Positions 56,005-64,000 of a stretch of DNA of 64,000 nt are shown in pieces; the first letter of the stretch is position 1, and every line of letters starts with the position of its first letter. The DNA comes from Cheiracanthium punctorium (taxonomy: Eukaryota > Arthropoda > Arachnida > Araneae > Cheiracanthiidae): assembly GCA_038373885.1 (NCBI GenBank), contig JAWZYV010014407.1:310001-374000 (forward strand), in the 5' to 3' direction. The notes beneath the pieces are model-generated. The model was not told the DNA's origin, searched no databases, and saw nothing but the letters and a program-made list of their open reading frames with translations. The translations under genes and the position numbers were made by a program.

Positions 56005-56660
56005 TTAACCCTTTGAAAAGCTCCGTTTTCGCATCAATAGAGAAGATCAACTGGATAGACTGCCCAGCGCTGAAAAAGTGCAGCCGCTGCCATCGATCCA
56101 TTTAACGGTGTAGTTCGAAAAAATCATGTGATTCTGGTACATAAGTACAAATAAACTAATTATGTCAGGCACTTCAAAATTTTGAAACTGTCTCTTTACA
56201 AGCTGTACTACATACTAAAATAAACGACAAACCTGTATCAGTTTCAAAACTTTTAGGAAAAATTCTTAAAAATAGGAAATTTTAGCAAAACGTGTCACTC
56301 TACGAACAATCCTGCAGCTCAGATCAATGTTTAAGAATTTTTTCTGAAAATTTCACAAAAGGCACAGCTTTTTCGCTTATTACAGTTTGTAAAACAGCTT
56401 ATGAAGAGCCAGCCATCTGGAATTTTTTGGAGACCATGGTGCTATTAGTGTATTTCAATTTGTGTACCAAGACTAAAAACAGAGTTTTTTTTTCCTTCGA
56501 AGAACAGCCTTAACTACGCGCGGCAGCACAGCCAGCTGTGCCAAAGAACTTCTTTAGCTCTGTGTCGCCAGATGGCCTATTCGATCGACCGTCATATTAT
56601 TGGTAGTTAACTGAATGGATGGCACCAGCTACACTTTTTCAGTGTTGGGACCATTTAGAC
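56005..56660. mobile_element. Two pieces of an old TTAA MITE relative
   Basis: 56005-56125: TTAA, CCCTTTGAAAAGCTCC and GCTGAAAAAGTGCAGCCGCTGCCATCG. 56515-56660: GCACAGCCAGCTGTGCC, CTCTGTGTCGCCAG, TTCGATCGACCGTCATATT and TTTTTCAGTGTTGGGA. The 390 bp between is unrelated DNA, so either one element was interrupted or two fragments lie close together. Confidence 0.55.
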
Positions 56661-57270
56661 ATATTTTTTTTTTTTTTTTTTTGTGACTCGTAGTGAAGGG
56701 CCGAAATAAATTTGTTTCATGGCATACCCACCGCTCGTCAAAGAGTTAAGTAACAATTTTTCCACGTTTTTAAAAGTTTCATCTGCGCGTATGAAATGGA
56801 ATCTTCTGTAAATGAATTTTTACTAACTTCCGATTAATCTGAAATTTCACATGTGTATCGAGAATTGCTGACAGTACAATACTAATAAACAAAACAAAAT
56901 ATATGAGTATTATTGAAATTTTAAAAGACTGTTTTTGAAGTTTATAAAAAAAATGATGTACACAGAAAATAGATCATTTGAGGATGATAACTTTCATAGA
57001 TTGGCTCTAATCGTGGTTTCTATTCGTTTAGTTACTTTTAATTAAAATTAAAAAAGAAAAGAAAAAACTTTTGCAACTGCAATATTTTTTAGTTCAAATT
57101 AGTTTTCTGGTTTTATTTTACAACTGTTCATCGGCTTTGTTTTTCTCGAACGTACTGACTTAAAATATAAATATTTCACAGCCAATGCATTAATTTAGTT
57201 ACGACTTAAGAATAATCATAGAACAATAAAAACTTTATAAAATAACATACATAAAAGGCCAATCTGTACA
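56661..57270. other. AT-rich, nothing recognised
   Basis: T20 run at about 56663-56682. Confidence 0.45.
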
Positions 57271-57289
57271 TTTTATGTATCGATCGTTT

Positions 57290-57480
57290 TTATTATTCGA
57301 GTACCGATCGGAAAATTTTCGATCTTCAGCAGCAGCAGCAAAAGTCCATATACAGACTACAGTCTGCACATCCCAGTCTACGTATGGACTTCTGCTGCTG
57401 CTGACGAAGAACGAAACCTTTTCGATCGAAACTTGCATACAGATTGATAAGTACTTTCCATGTGTGTTATTTTACTAATT
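57290..57480 (+). repeat. Fold-back repeat H with hammerhead-like core, copy 3
   Basis: Inverted arms surround GTCCATATACAGACTACAG / AGTCTACGTATGGAC. The right arm has CTGACGA (57401-57407), an 8-bp stem with one mismatch (GAACGAAA / TTTTCGATC) and GAAA (57428-57431). This is the best-preserved match to CUGANGA - stem II - GAAA in the window. The tail ACAGATTGATAAGTACTTTC matches the tail of copy 2. Confidence 0.6.
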
Positions 57481-58552
57481 ATTTTATTTTATATTTTATA
57501 CACAAGTTTCTTTTGAGTATTTTTTGTTAAGAATAATCACACCGTATACGATTCTTAGCTGATGCCTACTTCGTTCTTTACGTGGTTCATCATGTGCTTG
57601 CAATGTTCTTTTTAAATTCATTTTTTCCGATGAATAGTCATCGTTTAGACTCATGATAGTCTAGATATCAAATGGTAGTTCATAGTAGTTGTAAAAACTA
57701 CTAATGTCTCGGGACTGAAACCATCAGTAACTTTAAAAAGGTGATCCGAATATTAAAGATTTTTGTACTATAATTACTGAAACTAAAGATCAAGCACAAT
57801 TGTATTTTTGAAAAATGGATAAATTGAAGATCATTATGATAGCACTTCAGGAAAAGTTGCAAAAATAACATCCGTAAACTTTAAATATTATTTTTATGTT
57901 TAAAGAATTTTTTCTTGAAAAAAAAACTAGCAAAACTACAATAACTTTCCTATTAAATAAAATTTTAGACCATCTATCATAAAAAAAAATCAAAATTGCA
58001 TTCGAATATGCCCAGAAACACTATTACAGCACCACATACCGGATAAAAAATTTCCGTCAGCGACCGATCTATCATGTCAAGGCCAAGAAAAAATCACAGC
58101 ACTCGTTTAATTCCTTTAAGCAAGGAAGATTTGCGGGGAGAAATAAAGGTAACTCGAAAGAAAAATATATAACTAACGCATTTAAACAATGGCATCTTTT
58201 TTCAAAAACTAACAAAGGCATTTCAAATCACTTCAGGGAAAAATTAATTCTTTTCTATTAAACGAATGTTTATGGCTTATTGTTTGACTATCAGACTATG
58301 CAACATCGTTTACTGTAAAATAACTAGCAAATATTCTTTCGTAATCGTAATAGGATACCAGTTCAAGCAAATACGTATAGAAACTTTCGTCATAATGTGG
58401 TTACAGATATTTATTATATAAGAAAAGTTAAGTTTTGTAAAGCTTTGATGTCTAAGTCAACTCTTGACTCTCTGAACTATAAAAGTACGAGTACCGACTA
58501 TATACGTTTGTCGTATTTTCATATATAATCTACGAACGTTTTAGTTTTTAAA
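57481..58552. other. AT-rich, nothing recognised
   Basis: No coding or element ends. Confidence 0.5.
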
Positions 58553-60061
58553 TACACTCATGTCCATAAATTAAGGATAATGAAGTTCAGGCAAAGAAAG
58601 AGAAAGAAGCAAAACAAATTTGACTTATTTGTAAAGTCTATTTAGTAAACAAAAAGTAAAGAGCAAAAAAGATGCTATATGTTTGACATAATTAATAAAA
58701 ATTGCAAGTTTTACTCCCTTGACCAAATTAAAAAAAAAAACCTATTTACAAAAAACAGTATAACATGGTTAGTAGGATGGTTAATACGGAGTATGTCTCC
58801 CGGATGATGCAATACAGGCCTGACAACGCCTAGGCATGCTGAGTAATAAATGATCAATCTGATCTTGGGGAATATTACACCACTCATCAAGCAATGCACT
58901 CCGAAGTTCCGGTAGACAGGTGGGAGGGGGTTGACGGGCTGCAATTCGTCGGCCAAGCATATCCCACACATGCTCTATTGGATTCAAGTCCGGTGAGTAT
59001 GCTGGCCAATGCATACGGGTGATATCCTCCGATTGAAGGCATTCGTCTACAATGTTTGCACGGTGAGGACGGGCGTTGTCATCCATAAACACAAATTCAG
59101 CACCCATGGCGCCCCGAAACAAACGTACATGTTGTTCCAGAATGACATTCCGATAGATGTGGCCTGTCATCGTTACACTCTGAACATGCAGGTCAGTTCT
59201 GGAACCAAGAATAATTCCTCCCCAAACGAGCCATCCTGCACCACCGTAACGGTGTCTTTCAATGGTGTTCTCTTGGTGGTAACGGGTACCTGGCGCTCTC
59301 CAGATGAATGTCCGGCGAGAATCAGACTCCAAACTAAACCTGGACTCGTCGGAAAACATCACACAAGACCACTGTTGCGGTGTCCACAATGCATGCTCTC
59401 TACTCCAGGTTAATCGCAGGCGACAGTGAGTTGCGGTAAGTGGAACACATCTGACAGGCCTACGAGCATATAGACCAATGTGCCCTAAGCGTCTGTACAC
59501 GGTCTGCCTTGAAACTGTCATACCGGTAGCTGAAGAGAGCTGACGAGACAGGTCTGATGCTGTACTCCGTCTGTTTCTTTTGGCAGTAACTGCCAAATAG
59601 CGGTCCTCATTCGGCGTTGTAACTCGGGGGCGACCTGTGCTGTAACGTCTACTCACATTACCATCATCTTGGAATCGTTGCCAAAGCCTGGAGATGACAC
59701 TCTGGGCGATTCCAAGTTCCTCGGATACTTCCAGCTGGGTACGTCCACATTCCAGTCGTCCGATAATTCTGCCACGTAAAACATCATCCAAATGCCTCCT
59801 TTGTGCCATAACTATGCGGTTTTTGCACTGAAAGGCTTTCACTGCGCTTGTGAACAATTTTACTTCTTTGCCACCATTCCTTATATACCCCTCTCTTACA
59901 CTCTCGTCATTGTGACGTACCATCCACTCCATCTGGTGGTTTCCTGTAATTTGCATATTCTTCTTCAAGATGTGTGTGATCATTCCACAGGTGAAATTTT
60001 TATTTTAGAGATCAATTTCTGTGTGATTCTGAATTATCCTTAATTTATGGACATGAGTGTA
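58553..60061 (-). mobile_element. Complete Tc1-type transposon, 1505 bp, perfect termini
   Basis: The element 58555-60059 has identical 27-bp terminal inverted repeats beginning CACTCATGTCCATAAATTAA at both ends, flanked by the TA duplication (58553-58554 and 60060-60061). It encodes one uninterrupted transposase on the minus strand. Identical termini plus an intact frame argue for a recent insertion. Confidence 0.95.
58781..59809 (-). CDS. Tc1/mariner transposase, 342 aa, apparently intact
   Basis: Cut-and-paste transposase that would bind the element's inverted termini and insert at TA dinucleotides. I chose the ATG at 59807-59809 (MAQRRHLDDV). A longer frame reaches 59983, but its extra 58 residues are unlike the family and 342 aa is the normal Tc1 length. 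Residues 1-57: helix-turn-helix (QLEVSEELGIAQSVISRLWQ). A GRPR AT-hook-like motif is at 59-62. The second HTH half is about 68-125. Catalytic triad: D154 (FSDESRF), D244 (FMDDNARPH) and E279 (SPDLNPIEHVWD), with exactly 34 residues between the last two, so DD34E. The C-terminus ends CIASSGRHTPY, close to family form. There are no introns, stops or frameshifts. Activity is inferred from intactness. Confidence 0.95.
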   Translation of the reverse strand: MAQRRHLDDVLRGRIIGRLECGRTQLEVSEELGIAQSVISRLWQRFQDDGNVSRRYSTGRPRVTTPNEDRYLAVTAKRNRRSTASDLSRQLSSATGMTVSRQTVYRRLGHIGLYARRPVRCVPLTATHCRLRLTWSREHALWTPQQWSCVMFSDESRFSLESDSRRTFIWRAPGTRYHQENTIERHRYGGAGWLVWGGIILGSRTDLHVQSVTMTGHIYRNVILEQHVRLFRGAMGAEFVFMDDNARPHRANIVDECLQSEDITRMHWPAYSPDLNPIEHVWDMLGRRIAARQPPPTCLPELRSALLDEWCNIPQDQIDHLLLSMPRRCQACIASSGRHTPY

Positions 60062-60590
60062 TACAAATGACATGGGAAAAAAAAAAAAAAACAGAAATAA
60101 ATATACAAAAACTATAGAAAAAACACTCAAAATACTGCTGTTAAAAAATAAAATAAATAAAAACTAGCTAGCAATAGAGTTACTTTGACCACTGTGACGT
60201 CACAGTGAGTGCTCCGTGACCATCTGTGCTATTAGGGTTGCAAAGGGACATTGTGCGTTTTTTCTATTCTCTCTCGCAGTTAGGTAAAAACTGCACAAAA
60301 GCTACCCGATTTCTAAAAAGACTGCCTCACTTTAAAAACTGACCGATTTCTAAAAAGAACTGCCTCAATTATACGATCTGTGCAATTGTGTAAAGTATTA
60401 ATCTTGACTGCAGACGTGAGAAGGTGAAAATGACACTGAATGCGGATTCGCATCCATATTGAAACACAAGCTACATTTCAAAGCTATTTATCTTACGCGA
60501 TTGGATATGACTCCTCGCTCGCAAAGCGAGATTTTTCGGCAACAATAAGAAGCGATAACATTCTTTTATTCATTACTTTAGGAACGGAAT
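60062..60590. other. No gene recognised
   Basis: Spacer with A14 run (60079-60092). The CRE palindrome is listed separately. Confidence 0.45.
60190..60207. promoter_or_regulatory. 18-bp perfect palindrome with CRE core
   Basis: CACTGTGACGTCACAGTG is a perfect palindrome and contains TGACGTCA (60195-60202), the full CREB/ATF site. Whether it is used is unknown. Confidence 0.3.
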
Positions 60591-60594
60591 GGCC

Positions 60595-60930
60595 AACCAT
60601 GGCCGAGTGGATAAAGATACTGAACATGGTAGGTGGCTAAAGTGTGATGGTCGGGGATTCGGGCCTATCATGCAGCTTTCCCAGGCAGCATAAAGTTCTC
60701 TGGACGTCCATTAACGTCCAAAGAACGTTTTCTGAACGTTAATATACGTTCAGAGAACCTTTGTGTGTTATCTGGGATCGATCTAACGGGTTTTTTTTTG
60801 GGGGGAGGGGATTCTCCAGATGTTACGTGATTATGCATTAGAGCCCTTTGAAAAATCTTTCACCAAAGAAACCCTTCCTTAGTCAGATATCCCTCGAGTA
60901 GCTTTGCCTTAATACACAATACAATACAAT
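60595..60930 (+). mobile_element. SINE-family copy, interrupted by a tiny MITE
   Basis: TGGCCGAGTGG (perfect A box, 60601-60611), AACATGGTAGGTGGCTAAAG, eroded B box (GGGATTCGGGCC), then after the inserted palindrome GATCGATCTAACGGG, CTCCAGATGTTACGTG and a CAATACAATACAA tail. Block order matches the copy at 1318. Confidence 0.7.
60680..60776. mobile_element. 97-bp palindromic MITE inside the SINE
   Basis: Ends CCCAGGCAGCATAAAGTTCT and, read inward from the right, CCCAGATAACACACAAAGGT. Near-complete inverted symmetry continues through TCTCTGGACGT / ACGTTCAGAGA. It interrupts the SINE between the B box and GATCGATCTAAC. Confidence 0.65.
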
Positions 60931-60996
60931 TATGTAGGAAATGTTAATCTATAGTTAGTACATCGTTTAAACCAATTAGAGGGGTGTTTGTAAGCG

Positions 60997-61113
60997 TCTA
61001 AAATCAGGGGCGTAGCCAGGGGGGGATATCGGGATATATCCCCCCCGAAAAATTTTCCAGGCGCATATCCCCCCCCCCGAAAAATTTTCCTGGCTACGCA
61101 CCTGTCTAAAATT
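60997..61113. mobile_element. Minimal hAT MITE, 101 bp, perfect 8-bp duplication
   Basis: 61005-61105 runs from CAGGGGCGTAGCCAGGG to TTCCTGGCTACGCACCTG, with identical TCTAAAAT on each side (60997-61004, 61106-61113). The interior is a direct pair of CCCCCCCGAAAAATTTTCC blocks. Confidence 0.87.
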
Positions 61114-61535
61114 ACTGTGCATGTATTTCAAAAAGTCTTAAATACACCCTATCGCACATGCAAAATTTCCACTTACGCGACGATTCCTGGTACGTACCCT
61201 TTAAGTTAAGTCAGGACTCCACAGTAGTGATTTTTTCCTGCACGCCAAAGATGACAGCCTTGGACAAATTCCCCCTCCCCCCCCTCCCAAATTCACGCAG
61301 TAGTTCCTTCAGCGAAGGGATGCGATAATAGAGACAACAAAAATAACATGTCATCAGCGATGCTGTGATATTTACAGTAATGACAAGGATGGCTGGTCGA
61401 AGGTCACAGCTTGCATTTAGTGCAAGCATCCAGGAAAAAGAAAGAAAAGAAATTTTAAAATGTGCCGCTATTATGTTGCCATACTGGAACATCCCATACT
61501 TGTGCAGTCAAACAACTCAGAAATATAACTGCGAC
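61114..61535. other. No gene supported
   Basis: The overlapping frames 61211-61492 (minus) and 61365-61580 (plus) show no recognisable domain; the second runs into the LTR. Confidence 0.35.
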
Positions 61536-62395
61536 ATATTGTTACGAATTTTTGGGGTAACCCTCTGTTCTGGAAGTTGAACTAGTCTAAAATTCGTATT
61601 TTACGCGCCAAATAATTAAATTTTGCATTATGTTGCATCAAAATCGGTCAACTAGAACGTGAGATATGGAGTTCAATGGGTTTCTCCATTGTGGTTTTCT
61701 AGAAATCTCACTTTTGGGGGCCAAATTCGACGAAATTTCGCCTAAACGTCGGCAAGCTTGGCAACATTTTGGACATTTGGTGCGCTTTTTCCATTGGGAC
61801 CTGTACTGTTTGTTTTCTTGCAATAGTATAACATAATAGCCTAGTGATTCAACTGTATTCCTAAGATATAATCAAAATTCGCACTTTATAGGGATCCTTC
61901 GAGAAATTTTTCCCAGCTTCTGCAACACCCATAAATAAGGCAGCGCATTGCCCCAGTCGAGTCAGTCTGCTGTTTGCCTAAGAAGCAGATGCCATTCTGT
62001 TAGAGCATAAGGCTCTCTGTATTGGCGCTTATAAAAGCAGTATTTTGCATATTTAAGAAGCTTGTTTTCGAATGCTGCTGGCGAATTCTTCATTGAGGAA
62101 CTGTTTATGATTTTCCTTGAGTATTTCCACTGAATTTTAGCCTGTGGAAGTGTTTTATTTTGTGTGTGAAATACAGCATTTGTGAAAGCTTCCGTACTAA
62201 GCGGACTATTATAAGCAAGTTACTGGCCGTTAGTGCCTGCGAATTTTGTACAGCTGATTGTTCGACGAAATTCTGGAAGCAATAAAATTTGTGTTCCATC
62301 CTGACCAGTGGACTTTTTCATACTAGAACTTTCTTGATACACTGGACTTTAGAACGACAAACGCAGAAACTAAGCAAAGCTTTCTGCAACAATAT
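61536..62395 (+). mobile_element. Solo LTR, copy 3, 852 bp
   Basis: The LTR is 61540-62391, starts TGTTACGAATTTTTGGGG and ends CTTTCTGCAACA, flanked by ATAT at 61536-61539 and 62392-62395. A TATA-like CATAAATAAGG lies at about 61930. The AATAAAATTTGTGTTCCATC at 62281 would supply the polyadenylation signal. Confidence 0.88.
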
Positions 62396-62439
62396 AATAA
62401 CGTTACAGTTATATTCCTCTTTAGTCTGTTAAGTTGCTT

Positions 62440-62600
62440 CGAATTTGGAAATTTTACAATTTTTATTCGTTTAAGCACCAAGGAATCCAAAATGATCTTC
62501 AGAGGGGAAAAATTCTTTTTTTTTTTTCAGTGGTCTTTGTCTGTTCGTGTTGCTTTTTTTGTTCGCCCATCATCAATAAACGGCCGAAATCCAAAACCCT
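62440..62600 (+). repeat. Fragment related to the Helitron 5' region
   Basis: TTTGGAAATTTTACAATTTT, GTTTAAGCACCAAGGAATCC and TTTGTCTGTTCGTG correspond in order to 44690-44770 (TTGGAATTCAAAAATTTTGC, GTTTCAAGCACCCGGGAATC, TTTGTCTGTCTGTC). Confidence 0.5.
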
Positions 62601-63173
62601 ACGATTGCGAAAGCACTCCCCCCCCCCCACACACACACCAAGATCTGTGTTCAGAAGCAATACCGTAAGGAAGTCTTTGTACGCGTCTTTTCAGTGATAA
62701 AAACGAACAGGTTAAACATGGATTCAACATTCAATTAAAAAAAGAAAATAATGAAAAACTCTCGCACACAGGAAGCTTTTCTGAATCCGTCACTGGGAAC
62801 ATTACGTTCGCTTTTTCAAGGGTGTTTGTTCACCAATGTCAGGAGACAAAATTAGTATCAGTTGCCTCACTTACACAAAAAAATTCACCAGTTTAGTAGC
62901 CATTTTCTTAATTTTAGTTGCCAAAACGGAAGTATTCTTGCATGATTGTGTTGTTACGAAATAAACATACGGCACTTAGCTTCATTTAAGAAAGAATGAA
63001 TAAAAAGGTATATTAAAAAACTTCATGCGTTATGTAACAGAGCATATAGTACATTCATTCTTTTTTTATAATACGATTAAGAAAAATGGATTAGAACGTT
63101 TGGTGAACGACCAGTCACAACTTTGGAAAGAAAGGAGTTGTGAAAAACTTCAAATTAGTTGCCTGGAGCAAGG
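62601..63173. other. AT-rich, nothing recognised
   Basis: C10 run at about 62620-62629; no element ends. Confidence 0.45.
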
Positions 63174-63723
63174 TACAACAGGGTGTCTACCAAATTTCTG
63201 AAAGTCAATTTCCGGACTTTTTCCTGACTTTTGGGAGGTCCCGGGAAAAAAATTCCTGACCACTGCATTTTACTTTGAGAAATTGCACAATGCCCCCTCC
63301 CTTGTCTTTATATTTGCATATTTTGAACAAATTCATGAAATCAATTTTAACTGAAGTATAGAGGATTAAGCTTTCATCCATTGAGAAACAGAAGTAGTCG
63401 CACTTTCTGATAGAATTAACTAACTGTTCTTGGAAATACGGTCCTAAACCATAAGTTACAAAGTAAGCTATTTTGTCTTTTACCCTCCCGTCAAGATTGA
63501 TGCGTCCCCATTTTTCCCTCATACAAACACGTCACTTGCTTGATGCTTTTGCGGTCCGAAAAATGCGTTGCAGTTGCTTTCGGTTTCGAGTCTGACAATT
63601 AGAGAGAAAGGGTAAAAAAAAAAAAGGCACACGAAAAAAAATGATTCTTTTGGTGAATTTTCCGGACCTACTATCCAATTTCCGCTTTACCAAACTTTCC
63701 GGAGCAGTAGACACCCTGTACAA
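63174..63723 (-). mobile_element. DNA transposon with CAGGGTGTCTAC termini, internally deleted
   Basis: 63179-63718: CAGGGTGTCTACC at left and CAGGGTGTCTACTGC read inward from the right. TACAA flanks both ends (63174-63178, 63719-63723), a 5-bp duplication. TTTCCGGAC motifs are repeated near both ends. It carries a transposase fragment (next entry). Terminal style matches 12171-12703. Confidence 0.72.
63280..63500 (-). pseudogene. Transposase fragment (SMDESL motif)
   Basis: The minus frame reads AYFVTYGLGPYFQEQLVNSI, then RKCDYFCFSMDESL. This resembles a domesticated/hAT-related transposase segment in which a GIAPYF...L block precedes a conserved F-DES-N. The following catalytic region is replaced by terminal repeat sequence. 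The family assignment is tentative. Confidence 0.5.
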
Positions 63724-63843
63724 GTAACCAAAAACTTGTAAATAGCATAAAAATGACGTTTTTTTATAAAAAAAAAGAGTCACCCATGTCTCCTTATCTT
63801 TAAATTAGTAGCAAAAGTCACCTTTTTAGTTGCCGGTGGAGAC

Positions 63844-64000
63844 TAGAGATGAGACGGGCTCAGCCCGAGCCCGAAAGCCCGAGCCGACTCGGGCTCGGGC
63901 TCTGTAATTCACGATTGCGTTCGGGCTCGGGCTCGTGAAAAATTTCTCCTTTGTTGAAATACTCCTTGAACAGATTTTAAAAAAGTGATTCATGGGATAA
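63844..64000 (+). mobile_element. hAT element entering the window edge
   Basis: TAGAGATGAGACGGGCTCAG starts at 63844 and is followed by many GAGCCCG/CGGGCTC repeats, as in the MITE at 30152-30427. The rest lies outside the window. Confidence 0.65.

Noticed and set aside
59009..59413. 134-codon plus-strand frame
   Set aside because: It lies antisense within the Tc1 transposase and has no independent features.
59810..59983. 58-residue N-terminal extension of the Tc1 transposase
   Set aside because: It lies in frame but is unlike the family and would make the protein longer than usual; the internal ATG at 59807-59809 fits the standard N-terminus.

Overview
This is a stretch of AT-rich, intron/intergenic-like animal DNA. 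It shows no operon layout, no dense coding and no ribosome-binding sites. It does carry tRNA-derived SINEs, solo LTRs, Tc1/mariner, pogo, hAT, Helitron and TTAA-specific elements and a LINE tail. An arthropod, possibly an arachnid, fits the element mix, but this is inference only; no host gene is present to settle it. I found no host protein-coding exon I would defend. The only intact-looking coding region is the transposase of a Tc1 element (58555-60059).

Layout. 1-8 kb: a SINE with a 14-bp target duplication, a TTAA-flanked MITE, a small hAT MITE and an old local duplication (5.3 kb versus 6.9 kb). 8.1-10.7 kb: a dead mariner-type transposon split by a 2-kb non-autonomous hAT element. 11-26 kb: more TTAA MITEs, SINEs, a hAT MITE, a LINE C-terminal fragment (18684-18890) and several GC-richer islets without assignable genes. 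26.3-27.6 kb: a minisatellite interrupted by a solo LTR. 28.6-35 kb: an unclassified 470-bp repeat in two opposite copies, a fold-back repeat with a hammerhead-ribozyme-like core, a Tc1 relic and hAT MITEs. 35.0-36.55 kb: a pogo/Tigger-type element carrying an inserted hAT element with a broken transposase end. 38-43.4 kb: TTAA MITEs and a second solo LTR that was itself hit by a hAT MITE. 44.4-46.1 kb: a Helitron with about 150-bp internal tandem repeats, inserted into an older repeat. 46-57 kb: MITEs, a second pogo-like element and old diverged TTAA elements. 58.5-64 kb: the Tc1 element, a SINE with a tiny palindromic MITE inside it, a 101-bp hAT MITE, a third solo LTR and the start of another hAT element at the window edge.

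The dominant feature is one TTAA-specific (piggyBac-like) MITE family with two distinct ends and a long internal palindrome. About 18 recognisable copies make up roughly 8-9% of the window. Many boundaries are supported by target-site duplications read directly: TTAA for these MITEs, 8 bp for hAT, TA for Tc1/mariner/pogo, 4 bp for the LTRs and 14 bp for a SINE. Together they give a readable order of nested insertions. I did not find a convincing new functional system. The best candidates for follow-up are the fold-back TTAA family and the hammerhead-like repeat.
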